Source: Marinobacterium alkalitolerans (GTDB lineage: Bacteria; Pseudomonadota; Gammaproteobacteria; Pseudomonadales; Balneatricaceae). From it: 64,000 nt of DNA. Of this stretch, positions 1-6,919 are shown in pieces. The DNA lies in the NCBI RefSeq assembly GCF_017776525.1, contig NZ_JACVEW010000001.1, positions 186,001 through 250,000 on the forward strand. Direction: 5' to 3'. How positions within the stretch are numbered: position 1 is the stretch's first letter; the number at the start of each line of letters is the position of its first letter. The notes under the pieces were generated by a model. The model saw only the letters and a program-made list of their open reading frames with translations, ran no database searches and had not been told where the DNA came from. Made by a program: the position numbers and the translations under genes.

Positions 1-375
1 GGCCAGCTGCTGGCGCAGCATCTCACGGGTCTGATAGTCCTGCTCCTGTTCACAGAGCGCGATCACCTGTTTCAGGTTGTGTGCAACACGGTACTCGGTA
101 TCCAGATCATGCTGCAGCATCTCGGGTACGGTCTTGCCCACGTTGATCGGGTCGCGAGTGACCAGATCGGGTGTGCCTTCCAGGAACAGGATGCGCTCAA
201 TCATCAGCTTGGCGTGCGCCTTTTCGTCTTCAAACTCGTGCGCTATGCGTTCATAGAGCTTGTTCAGCCCCCAGTCGGCATACATCTCGGAGTGGATGAA
301 GTACTGGTCCATCGCCGAAAGCTCGCCCGCCAGCAATTTGTTTAGTGCATCGATGATTTTCGGGTTGCCTTTCAT
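1..375 (-). CDS. bfr: Bacterioferritin, ferroxidase-type subunit (3' end cut by window edge)
   Basis: This is the N-terminal 125 codons of a bacterioferritin (family length about 155-160); the C-terminus lies beyond the window. It begins MKGNPKII. The di-iron ferroxidase ligands within reach are present: Glu18, Glu51, His54 and Glu94. Position 52, where haem-binding subunits carry Met, is Lys. It is therefore predicted to be the catalytically active, non-haem-ligating partner of the subunit encoded just upstream. The start lies 3 bases after the upstream gene's stop, so the two are co-transcribed. In bacteria with paired Bfr genes the products co-assemble into 24-mers that oxidise and store iron. 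The family call is certain. The division of labour is inferred from the residues. Confidence 0.93.
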   Translation of the reverse strand, partial: MKGNPKIIDALNKLLAGELSAMDQYFIHSEMYADWGLNKLYERIAHEFEDEKAHAKLMIERILFLEGTPDLVTRDPINVGKTVPEMLQHDLDTEYRVAHNLKQVIALCEQEQDYQTREMLRQQLA

Positions 376-378
376 GGT

Positions 379-852
379 CTAGTCCTCCTCGATGGCTGAC
401 TGCAGGTAGTTCTGAATGCCAATTTCGCTGATCAGGTGCTGCTGCGCTTCGATCCAGTCCACGTGGTCTTCTTCCTGCTCCAGAATCTCCACCAGCAGGG
501 CGCGGCTGACGTAATCCTGCCCGGCTTCGCACTGGGCGATGCTGTCCCGCAGCAGTTCCAGTTGCTCCATCTCCAGCGTCATGTCGCCCTGCAGCATCTC
601 TTCGGTGTCTTCGCCGATACGCAGACGTTCCAGATGTTGCAGGTTGGGCAGTCCTTCCAGAAACAGAATGCGCTCAATCAGCTTGTCGGCCTGTTTCATG
701 TCCAGAATGGATTTTTCGTAGGCCTTGTGGTTGAGCTTTTCCAGCCCCCAGTTCTTGAAGATGCGCGCATGCAGGAAGTACTGGTTGATCGATGTCAGCT
801 CAAGGGTCAACACCCGGTTGAGCTGCTGCACCAGTGCAGGGTCGTGTTTCAT
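379..852 (-). CDS. bfr: Bacterioferritin, haem-binding-type subunit
   Basis: This is a full-length 157-residue bacterioferritin and the first gene of the bfr pair. Met52, the axial haem ligand of bacterioferritins, is present. At the di-iron site Glu18, Glu94, Glu127 and His130 are kept, but the usual Glu51 is Asp and His54 is Gln, so ferroxidase activity is probably impaired. The partner downstream shows the reverse pattern. This matches the known two-subunit systems in which one chain binds haem, needed for reductive iron release, and the other oxidises iron. A good ribosome site (AGGAGG) precedes the ATG. A Fur-box-like sequence lies about 140 bases upstream, but it more probably serves the divergent non-coding transcript. 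Confidence 0.95.
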   Translation of the reverse strand: MKHDPALVQQLNRVLTLELTSINQYFLHARIFKNWGLEKLNHKAYEKSILDMKQADKLIERILFLEGLPNLQHLERLRIGEDTEEMLQGDMTLEMEQLELLRDSIAQCEAGQDYVSRALLVEILEQEEDHVDWIEAQQHLISEIGIQNYLQSAIEED

Positions 853-991
853 GTGTTCCTCCTTGGAGGTTGGCAGCCAGCCTTTGATGTATGGCTCAGT
901 GTAGTGGCAACCCTTTCACAGTGCACAGAAGGTTGTCCAGACCCAGGTTACGGACAGGTGGGCCAATCTGAGCCACTATCAAAAGAAATTG

Positions 992-1020
992 TTGCAAATA
1001 AGAATGATTATATTTAAGAT
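992..1020 (+). promoter_or_regulatory. Sigma-70 promoter with Fur-box-like core
   Basis: The -35 TTGCAA (992-997) and -10 TAAGAT (1015-1020) are separated by exactly 17 bases. The spacer holds an AT-rich stretch, AATAAGAATGATTATATT, resembling the Fur consensus built from GATAAT/NATWAT units. It sits between the bfr genes and a terminator at 1085-1120 and points away from bfr. Fur control is inferred from sequence likeness only. Confidence 0.5.
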
Positions 1021-1026
1021 TAACCC

Positions 1027-1120
1027 TGTTCATTGACAGGTCTGACTCACTAAAGAGTACGGCAGTGTGCTCAAGGTGATTGGTGCCACCTCCCAACTCC
1101 CCGGGAGGTGGCTTTTTTTT
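1027..1120 (+). ncRNA. Candidate iron-regulated small RNA
   Basis: About 94 bases lie between a 17-bp-spaced sigma-70 promoter with a Fur-box-like core and a textbook intrinsic terminator. No convincing reading frame is present. The next gene (btuB) has its own promoter and riboswitch further downstream, so the terminator cannot belong to it. The size, Fur-type promoter and position next to bacterioferritin genes resemble RyhB/PrrF-type RNAs, which are made when iron is scarce and repress iron-storage mRNAs. I do not recognise the sequence as a named family. A short CCTGT/ACAGG hairpin can form near the 5' end (1025-1040). Confidence 0.5.
1085..1120 (+). terminator. Strong rho-independent terminator
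   Basis: A perfect 10-bp stem, GCCACCTCCC (1085-1094) with GGGAGGTGGC (1103-1112), closes an 8-base loop and runs into eight Ts (1113-1120). No protein gene on this strand lies upstream, so it most likely ends the candidate small RNA. Confidence 0.85.
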
Positions 1121-1153
1121 CGATTTTACTCATCTTCACTTGAAGAGCGCGGT

Positions 1154-1182
1154 TTGACCTGCCCTGCCTGACTGCCTATTAT
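1154..1182 (+). promoter_or_regulatory. Sigma-70 promoter of the btuB/cobalamin operon
   Basis: The -35 TTGACC (1154-1159), a 17-base spacer and the -10 TATTAT (1177-1182) form a near-consensus promoter. The expected transcription start, about 1189, coincides with the first base of riboswitch stem P1. Confidence 0.7.
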
Positions 1183-1189
1183 CCCGCCT

Positions 1190-1396
1190 GCTTCCGGTGT
1201 GCTGAACAGCTGTTCAGGACTTAAACGGGAAGTCGGTGCGTGTCTGAAAATTCCTGACAGCCACAAGGCCGACGCTGCCCCCGCAACGGTAGAGGCGTGA
1301 GCGATAACGAAAAGCCACTGTACCCTGAGGTATGGGAAGGCGTTGTTGCTCCTGGCTGAAAAGCCTGCCGCCTGAGCCCGGAGACCGGCCAGAAGC
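1190..1396 (+). promoter_or_regulatory. Cobalamin (adenosylcobalamin-type) riboswitch
   Basis: The conserved blocks of the B12 riboswitch appear in order: TTAAACGGGAAG near 1220, GCTGCCCCCGCAACGGTAG near 1274, the B12 box GCCACTG near 1314, and a closing GGAGACCGGCC segment ending at 1390. Outer stem P1 is formed by GCTTCCGGT (1190-1198) with ACCGG...AAGC (1384-1396). It lies in the leader of btuB and should shut off the whole uptake/biosynthesis operon when B12 is plentiful. Confidence 0.93.
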
Positions 1397-1456
1397 CATT
1401 CGTCGGAATCGCGGTGGGCGATCAGCACGGACCCTGCCATCCTCCATGGCGGAGCG

Positions 1457-1536
1457 TCTGTCTGTGTAACCCCGTCACCGCGGCCGTGAACCCCAATGGC
1501 GTGCGGGTGGGCGCGCACAGGAATCATACAGACAGA
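1457..1536 (+). promoter_or_regulatory. Possible expression platform of the B12 riboswitch
   Basis: TCTGTCTGT (about 1457-1465) is complementary to ACAGACAGA (about 1528-1536), which ends two bases before the btuB ATG. The paired form would close a stem directly at the start codon and place the only Shine-Dalgarno-like AGGA (1518-1521) inside the loop. That would suit control of translation. Pairing is visible; the switching role is inferred. Confidence 0.4.
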
Positions 1537-1538
1537 TC

Positions 1539-3341
1539 ATGAAACAGTTTTCTTTCCCGGCAGCGCTCCTGCTGGGCACATCCGTTGTGGCCGTTCAGGC
1601 CCAGACCAATCCCGATACACTGCTGGTGACGGCAACCCGCACGGCGCAGACTGCCGATCAGGCGCTGGCGGCTGTCAGCGTGATTGACCGGGCAACGATC
1701 GAGCGCTCGCAGGCGCAGACCGTAACCGACCTGCTCGCACAGACGCCGGGCGTGGTGATCACCAACAATGGTGGTCGCGGCAAAGCGACCTCGGTTGCCC
1801 TGCGCGGTACGAGCTCCAAGCAGGTGCTGGTACTGGTGGATGGCATCAAGGTGGGCTCGGCCACGCTGGGCACCACGGCCTTCGAGCACTTGTCCGTCAA
1901 CCAGATCGAACGGATTGAGGTGGTCCGCGGGCCTCGCTCCTCATTGTATGGCTCCGAGGCGATCGGAGGCGTGATCCAGATTTTTACCCGCAAAGGCCCG
2001 ACGGAGCAGCCGTTTCGTGTCAGTGCCGGGGCCGGCAGTGATGACAGCCGCGAAGTGACGCTGGGAGCCTCCTGGGGCAGTGCGCGGGGCTGGTACAATC
2101 TGAACGTCAGTGATTACCGCACCGATGGGTTCAATGCCAAGACGCCGGGGTCCTACGGCTACCACGAGGACAAAGACGGCTATGACAACCGTTCCTATGC
2201 CCTGAGCGGGGGATACCGTTTCACCGACCGCATTGAAGCACGTTTGAACTGGTCACAGAATCGGGGTGAAAACCAGTACGACGGCGGTAACAGCTATGAT
2301 GACTACCGCAGCAAATCCCGCCTGCAAACGCTGGGAGGCGCGCTTGAACTCAAGCCGTCTGATAGCTGGTTTCTTGAGCTGAGAGCCGGCCAGAGCCAGG
2401 ACCGGTCTACGGTCTACGGTGACGGCGCCTATGACAGTCACATCGATACCACCCGGGATCTGGTGAGCCTGCAGAGTGAACACTTCTTCAGCCGCAGCCA
2501 GCTTACCTGGGGCGTTGACTACGAGCATGACGATATCAGCAGCAGCCAGTCCTACGCGGTCACCGAGCGCGACAACCTGGGCGTTTTCGGCCTTTATCAG
2601 CTGTTTCTGGGGCGACATGATCTCGCCGTCAGCCTGCGCCGCGATGACGATGAGCAGTTTGGCGGCAAGACCACCGGCTCCATCGCCTGGGGGGTAGAGC
2701 TGCCCCGCAATCTGCGCCTGACCGCGAGCTACGGCACGGCCTTCAAGGCTCCGACCTTCAACGAGCTGTATTGGCCGGATCAGGGCTGGTACAAGGGAAA
2801 TCCGAATCTGGTACCGGAACAGTCCAGCGCCTATGAGGTGGGTCTGAGCGGTGAGCATGCCGGCATCAACTGGGCAGCTAACGTCTACCAGAACGATATC
2901 GACCACCTGATCGCCTATGACTCGACGATCAGCTCGCCCAACAATGTCGATCAGGCCCGGATTCGGGGCCTTGAGCTGATTGCCTCAACACGCATTGCAG
3001 GCTGGGAGCTGGGATCGAGCCTCGACCTGATGGACCCCAGGGATCGTGAAGACGACTCGCTGCTGAACCGGCGGCCCCGCAAGGCGTTTACTCTTTCCGC
3101 CGACCGTGATTTCGGTGCCTTTGCACTCGGCGGGACGCTGCAGGCGGTGGGCAAGCGCAAGGATGGCAGCGACTGGCTGTCCGGCTACACCACTGTCGAT
3201 CTGCGCGGCAGCTATGCACTTGGCCGCGACTGGTCACTGAAAGCCAAGGTCGAGAACCTGCTCGATGAGGACTACCAGACGGCGAAAGACTATAACCAGC
3301 CGGACCGCACGTACTGGGTGTCGTTGCATTACGCCCCCTGA
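1539..3341 (+). CDS. btuB: TonB-dependent vitamin B12 outer-membrane receptor
   Basis: This is a 600-residue TonB-dependent receptor. A signal peptide (residues 1-21, ending VQAQ) is followed by a TonB-box-like DTLLVTA segment, then a plug domain (about 40-150, containing TPGVVITNNGG and the RGPRSSLYGSEAIGGVIQI plug motif). The beta-barrel runs to a C-terminus ending in an aromatic-rich strand (YWVSLHYAP). Length, plug motifs and the B12 riboswitch in its leader identify BtuB. It imports cobalamins and other corrinoids across the outer membrane with TonB/ExbBD energy and hands them to BtuF, which is encoded downstream in the same cluster. Confidence 0.95.
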   Translation: MKQFSFPAALLLGTSVVAVQAQTNPDTLLVTATRTAQTADQALAAVSVIDRATIERSQAQTVTDLLAQTPGVVITNNGGRGKATSVALRGTSSKQVLVLVDGIKVGSATLGTTAFEHLSVNQIERIEVVRGPRSSLYGSEAIGGVIQIFTRKGPTEQPFRVSAGAGSDDSREVTLGASWGSARGWYNLNVSDYRTDGFNAKTPGSYGYHEDKDGYDNRSYALSGGYRFTDRIEARLNWSQNRGENQYDGGNSYDDYRSKSRLQTLGGALELKPSDSWFLELRAGQSQDRSTVYGDGAYDSHIDTTRDLVSLQSEHFFSRSQLTWGVDYEHDDISSSQSYAVTERDNLGVFGLYQLFLGRHDLAVSLRRDDDEQFGGKTTGSIAWGVELPRNLRLTASYGTAFKAPTFNELYWPDQGWYKGNPNLVPEQSSAYEVGLSGEHAGINWAANVYQNDIDHLIAYDSTISSPNNVDQARIRGLELIASTRIAGWELGSSLDLMDPRDREDDSLLNRRPRKAFTLSADRDFGAFALGGTLQAVGKRKDGSDWLSGYTTVDLRGSYALGRDWSLKAKVENLLDEDYQTAKDYNQPDRTYWVSLHYAP

Positions 3342-3499
3342 ACAGGCTGCCGAAAATCTATCTACGTTGCCGATTGCTGCGTTAAAAACAGGCTCAAAAT
3401 GCTCATTTAGTTTACTAAATTCCGCTTTTCCGCCTGTTTTTGCCCGGGCGGCGTTCCGCTGGCCTCATCGGCCTCGATAACGTTTTTCAACAACCTGTT
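3341..3499 (+). repeat. Large imperfect palindrome, candidate dispersed intergenic repeat (MITE-like)
   Basis: The whole btuB-btuM gap up to just before the btuM ribosome site is one nested imperfect palindrome. The outer ends AACAGGCTGCCGAAAA and TTTTTCAACAACCTGTT are near-inverse copies. An inner pair, AAAAACAGGC (3384-3393) and GCCTGTTTTT (3432-3441), encloses ATTTAG/CTAAAT (3405-3410/3415-3420). The first base is the last base of the btuB stop codon. No other copy is in this window. The style matches palindromic repeats I recall as common between genes in pseudomonads and oceanospirilla. It may also stabilise or attenuate the btuB mRNA. Confidence 0.6.
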
Positions 3500-3518
3500 A
3501 ACCTGAAGGATAACGATC

Positions 3519-4091
3519 ATGATCACCCTGTCATCACGCGCCCAGTTGCTGAGCGGGCTTGGCCTGATTCTGCTGCTGGCGCTGACGCGGGGACATCACT
3601 TTGCCTCGGTTGAACACCTGCCCAGCGCGTCCTGGGCGGTGTTTTTCCTGGCCGGTGTGTTCCTGCGTCCCCGGTGGAGTTTTCCACTGCTGTTTCTGGA
3701 AGCGGTGCTGCTTGATCTGAGCTATTACGGCTGGAGCGGTGCGGCCGCTCACTGCATCACCCCGGCGTATGCGCTGCTGGTACCGGCCTATGCCACCCTC
3801 TGGTATGCCGGTCGTGTGTACGCGCGTCTGCATCAGGACCGTTTTTCTACCCTGGCTCCCTTGCTGCTCACACTGCTGGTGGGGGCTTTTGTCAGCAACC
3901 TGTTTTCCAGCGGCGGGTACTACTTTTTCTCGGGCAACTTCGAGACCACCAGCCTGGCCGGTCTCTGGGGACGTATCGAACAGTACTTCCCGGGCAAGCT
4001 GCCGGCGCTGCTGGGGTATACCGCCGTGGCGTCCATGTTGTATACCCTGTCCCGTCAATATAAAACCTGTCAGGAGTTGATCCGCACATGA
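3519..4091 (+). CDS. btuM: BtuM-like vitamin B12 membrane transporter (solitary S-component type)
   Basis: This is a 190-residue integral membrane protein with about six hydrophobic segments. Pattern and size match BtuM, the ECF S-component-like B12 transporter of Gram-negative bacteria. Visible family features are the N-terminal GHHF, an LPSASWAVFFLAG helix and the CITPAYALLVPAYATLW helix. Its Cys79 occupies the place of the cobalt-coordinating cysteine (Cys80) known from Thiobacillus denitrificans BtuM. It lies between btuB and cobO, overlaps cobO by 4 bases, and is under the same B12 riboswitch. No ECF energising module (EcfAA'T) is seen nearby. An AAGGA ribosome site starts just after the palindromic repeat. 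Function rests on family likeness and context. Confidence 0.75.
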   Translation: MITLSSRAQLLSGLGLILLLALTRGHHFASVEHLPSASWAVFFLAGVFLRPRWSFPLLFLEAVLLDLSYYGWSGAAAHCITPAYALLVPAYATLWYAGRVYARLHQDRFSTLAPLLLTLLVGAFVSNLFSSGGYYFFSGNFETTSLAGLWGRIEQYFPGKLPALLGYTAVASMLYTLSRQYKTCQELIRT

Positions 4092-4708
4092 GCGATGACC
4101 CGACCCGCAACGAAGACCGTGACGAGCGCCACAAGGCGCGAATGGAACGCAAGAAGGCCGTGGTCGATCAGGCGATCGCCCGTGCCGACTGTGATCAGGG
4201 CGTACTGCTGGTGCTGACCGGCAACGGCAAGGGCAAAAGCAGTTCCGCCTTCGGCATGCTGGCGCGAGCGCTGGGTCACGGCATGCAGGTGGGCGTGGTG
4301 CAGTTCATCAAGGGCAGCTTCAGTACCGGTGAAGAGGCCTTCTTTCGCCGCTTCCCCGAGGTGCGCTACCACGTCATGGGCGAGGGCTTTACCTGGGAAA
4401 CCCAGGATCGTGAGCGTGATGTGCAGGCCGCCGCGGCGGCCTGGGAGCAGGCCAAAGCGCTGCTGGCCGATCCCGAGGTGTCGCTGGTGGTGCTGGATGA
4501 ACTCAACATCGCGCTGAAGTACCAGTACGTGGATCTGGACGAACTGCTGGATGCGCTGCGCCGGCGCCCCGAAATGCAGCATGTGGTGATCACCGGTCGA
4601 GGAGCGCCTCAGGCGCTGATCGATGTCGCCGACACGGTCACCGAGATGCAGGTGGTCAAGCATGCGTTCAAGGATGGCATCCGCGCCCAGAAGGGCGTCG
4701 AGCTTTGA
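4088..4708 (+). CDS. cobO: Cob(I)yrinic acid a,c-diamide adenosyltransferase (CobO/BtuR type)
   Basis: The 206-residue protein has the CobA/CobO/BtuR fold. The ATP-binding P-loop GNGKGKSS is at residues 45-52, after a charged N-terminal arm. VVLDELNIALKYQY is the conserved Walker-B-like strand, and VVITGRGAP the late conserved block. It transfers the 5'-deoxyadenosyl group of ATP to reduced corrinoid cobalt, acting both in synthesis and in salvage of imported cobalamin. It overlaps btuM at its start and cobB at its end by 4 bases, so the genes are translationally coupled. Confidence 0.95.
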   Translation: MSDDPTRNEDRDERHKARMERKKAVVDQAIARADCDQGVLLVLTGNGKGKSSSAFGMLARALGHGMQVGVVQFIKGSFSTGEEAFFRRFPEVRYHVMGEGFTWETQDRERDVQAAAAAWEQAKALLADPEVSLVVLDELNIALKYQYVDLDELLDALRRRPEMQHVVITGRGAPQALIDVADTVTEMQVVKHAFKDGIRAQKGVEL

Positions 4709-6012
4709 GCAGTAGACAGGCAGAAGTACGGCACTGTCCGGCGCTGCTGATCGCCGCGCCGGCCTCGGGTCAGGGCAAGACCACGGTCACGGCAGCACTG
4801 GCGCGATTGCACCGCAATCAGGGCCGCAGGGTCCGCGTGTTCAAAACGGGGCCTGATTTTCTGGATCCGATGATCCTGCGCCGGGCGGCCGGTACCGAAG
4901 TGGAGCAGCTGGACCTCTTTATGGGCTCGCCCGCGCTGTGCAAACAGCAGCTGTGGGCAGCGGCCGGTGAAGCGGATCTGATTCTGATCGAAGGGGTGAT
5001 GGGGCTGTTTGACGGCAGCCCCTCCAGTGCCGACCTGGCCGAGCTGTTCGGCATTCCGGTGCTGGCGGTGATCGATGCCGGCGGCATGGCGCAGACCTTC
5101 GCCGCGCTGGCCCACGGTCTGGCCAGTTTCCGTCCCGGTCTGCCGTTCAGCGGGGTACTGGGCAACCGGGTGGGCAGTGTCGGCCATGGTCGGATGCTGG
5201 CCGAAGCATTGCCGGCGAGTCTGCGCTGGTACGGTGCGCTGCCGCGTGACGAAGCCCTCAGCCTGCCCAGTCGTCATCTGGGGCTGGTGCAGGGCGATGA
5301 GATTGTTGATCTGGAGCCGCGCATTGAAGCCGCTGCCCGGGCACTGGAGGAGAGTGCCGGTACGGCACTGCCGCCGAATGTCGCCTTTGAGCCCCAGTCG
5401 CCAGGCCCCATCGAGTCGCAGCTGCAAGGCGTTCGCATCGGGGTGGCCCGTGATGCGGCCTTCTCCTTCATCTACCCGGCCAACCTGCGTGTGCTGGAGC
5501 AACTGGGGGCGGAGCTGACCTTTTTCTCGCCGCTGACGGATACCCGTTTGCCCGCAGTCGATGCGCTCTGGTTGCCCGGCGGTTATCCGGAACTTCACCT
5601 TGAAGCGCTGGCGGCCAATACCACGTTGATGGCAGAGGTGAAGGCTCACTATCAGTCGAACAAGCCGATTCTGGCCGAGTGTGGCGGCATGCTCTGGCTG
5701 GGTCAGGAGCTGACATCTCTGGAGGGCGAGTCGGCCCGTCTCTGTGGTCTGCTGCCGGCAAGGGCCCGGATGCAGAAGCGCTTTGCCGCGCTTGGGCTGC
5801 AACGGCTGCAGCTGGATGGTGCGGAACTGCGCGGCCACACCTTCCACCATTCAGCGACCGATACCGAATTGACACCCATTGCCCGTGGTACATGTCCCAA
5901 TGGGCGTCGAGCGGCCGAGCCGGTCTACCGTCTCAAGCGCCTGACCGCGTCTTACATCCACCTCTATTTCCCTTCCAACCCGGCGGCTGTCGCTCAGCTG
6001 TTCCGGCCCTGA
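4705..6012 (+). CDS. cobB: Cobyrinate a,c-diamide synthase
   Basis: The 435-residue protein pairs an N-terminal dethiobiotin-synthetase-like ATPase (PASGQGKTTVTAAL P-loop, residues about 14-27; KTGPDFLDP) with a C-terminal class I glutamine amidotransferase-like domain (catalytic Cys in ILAECGGMLWLG; HTFHHS near the end). It amidates the a and c side chains of cobyrinate using glutamine and ATP (CobB/CbiA family). The start is TTG inside the cobO stop (TTGA overlap); no better start exists before the P-loop. Whether the substrate is cobyrinate or hydrogenobyrinate cannot be told from sequence. No ring-contraction genes are nearby. Confidence 0.92.
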   Translation: MSSRQAEVRHCPALLIAAPASGQGKTTVTAALARLHRNQGRRVRVFKTGPDFLDPMILRRAAGTEVEQLDLFMGSPALCKQQLWAAAGEADLILIEGVMGLFDGSPSSADLAELFGIPVLAVIDAGGMAQTFAALAHGLASFRPGLPFSGVLGNRVGSVGHGRMLAEALPASLRWYGALPRDEALSLPSRHLGLVQGDEIVDLEPRIEAAARALEESAGTALPPNVAFEPQSPGPIESQLQGVRIGVARDAAFSFIYPANLRVLEQLGAELTFFSPLTDTRLPAVDALWLPGGYPELHLEALAANTTLMAEVKAHYQSNKPILAECGGMLWLGQELTSLEGESARLCGLLPARARMQKRFAALGLQRLQLDGAELRGHTFHHSATDTELTPIARGTCPNGRRAAEPVYRLKRLTASYIHLYFPSNPAAVAQLFRP

Positions 6013-6019
6013 GCGCGCC

Positions 6020-6919
6020 ATGCTGGCTTTGCAAGTGATCGCCGCCGTTCTGATCGACCGCTGGCTGGGAGAACCGGCCCGCTGGCACCCGCTGGTGGGG
6101 TTTGGTCGCTGTGCCAACGGGTTGGAGGCCCGCTTCAACCGGGGCGCTTCGCGCCGATTAAAAGGCCTGCTGCTGGTGGGGGTACTGGTGGCACCACCGG
6201 TGCTGCTGATTGCTGCGCTGACCCAGATACCGATTATCGGCGAGCTGATCGCCGTACTGGTGCTCTGGTTTACGCTGGGGCTGGAGAGCCTGAAGAGGCA
6301 TATCCGTCCTATCCTGCGCGCCCTTTTGCGCGGTGACAGGGCCGAGGCGCGGCAGCGGACTGCCTGGATCTGCAGTCGGGATGCCGCCGAGCTGGAGGTG
6401 GAGCGTACAGCGGTGGAGTCGGTGCTGGAAAATGGCAGTGATGCGGTCTTCGGTGCCCTTTTCTGGTTCTGTATTGCCGGTGCGCCGGGGGCATTGGCGT
6501 TCCGCCTGATCAATACGCTGGATGCCTGCTGGGGCTATCGCAGCGAACGTTTCAGTCAGTTCGGCTGGGCAGCTGCACGGCTGGATGATCTGGTCGGACT
6601 GATACCGGCCCGGCTGACGGCCTTGAGTTACGCCCTCTGCGGCCACACCCGGCGAGCGCTGCATTGCTGGCGTACTCAGGCGCCCTTGCATGACAGCCCC
6701 AATGCCGGACCGGTGATGGCGGCTGGCGCAGGTGCCCTGAGGGTTCAGCTGGGCGGTCCGACCTGTTATCGCGGTGTCTGGGTCGAGAAACCGCTGCTGG
6801 GTGAAGGAGAAGCGGCGCAACCGCGTGATCTGTCCCGTGCGCTGCATCTGGTGGACCGGGCGCTGGGCCTCTGGATAAGCCTGATCGTGCTGCTGACTGC
6901 AGTAGAGGTATTGTTATGA
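6020..6919 (+). CDS. cbiB: Adenosylcobinamide-phosphate synthase
   Basis: This 299-residue polytopic membrane protein is of the CbiB/CobD family. Conserved blocks are LIDRWLGEPARWHPLVGFG near the N-terminus, an SRDAAELE segment, ESVLENGSDAVFGALFWF and NTLDACWGYRSERF. It attaches (R)-1-amino-2-propanol phosphate to adenosylcobyric acid. The aminopropanol phosphate comes from the threonine-phosphate decarboxylase encoded next, with which it overlaps by 4 bases. The Rhodobacter/Pseudomonas naming for this gene is cobD. Confidence 0.93.
   Translation: MLALQVIAAVLIDRWLGEPARWHPLVGFGRCANGLEARFNRGASRRLKGLLLVGVLVAPPVLLIAALTQIPIIGELIAVLVLWFTLGLESLKRHIRPILRALLRGDRAEARQRTAWICSRDAAELEVERTAVESVLENGSDAVFGALFWFCIAGAPGALAFRLINTLDACWGYRSERFSQFGWAAARLDDLVGLIPARLTALSYALCGHTRRALHCWRTQAPLHDSPNAGPVMAAGAGALRVQLGGPTCYRGVWVEKPLLGEGEAAQPRDLSRALHLVDRALGLWISLIVLLTAVEVLL

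Noticed and set aside
896-1096. 66-codon frame on the minus strand across the bfr-btuB gap
   Set aside because: No ribosome site or family likeness, and it runs through the promoter and terminator region of the candidate small RNA.
853-1120. Base pairing between the candidate small RNA and the bfr ribosome site
   Set aside because: I found only a short UGUG/CACA match and a bulged GGAGGU-GGC match that uses the terminator stem. This is too weak to claim a target by eye.
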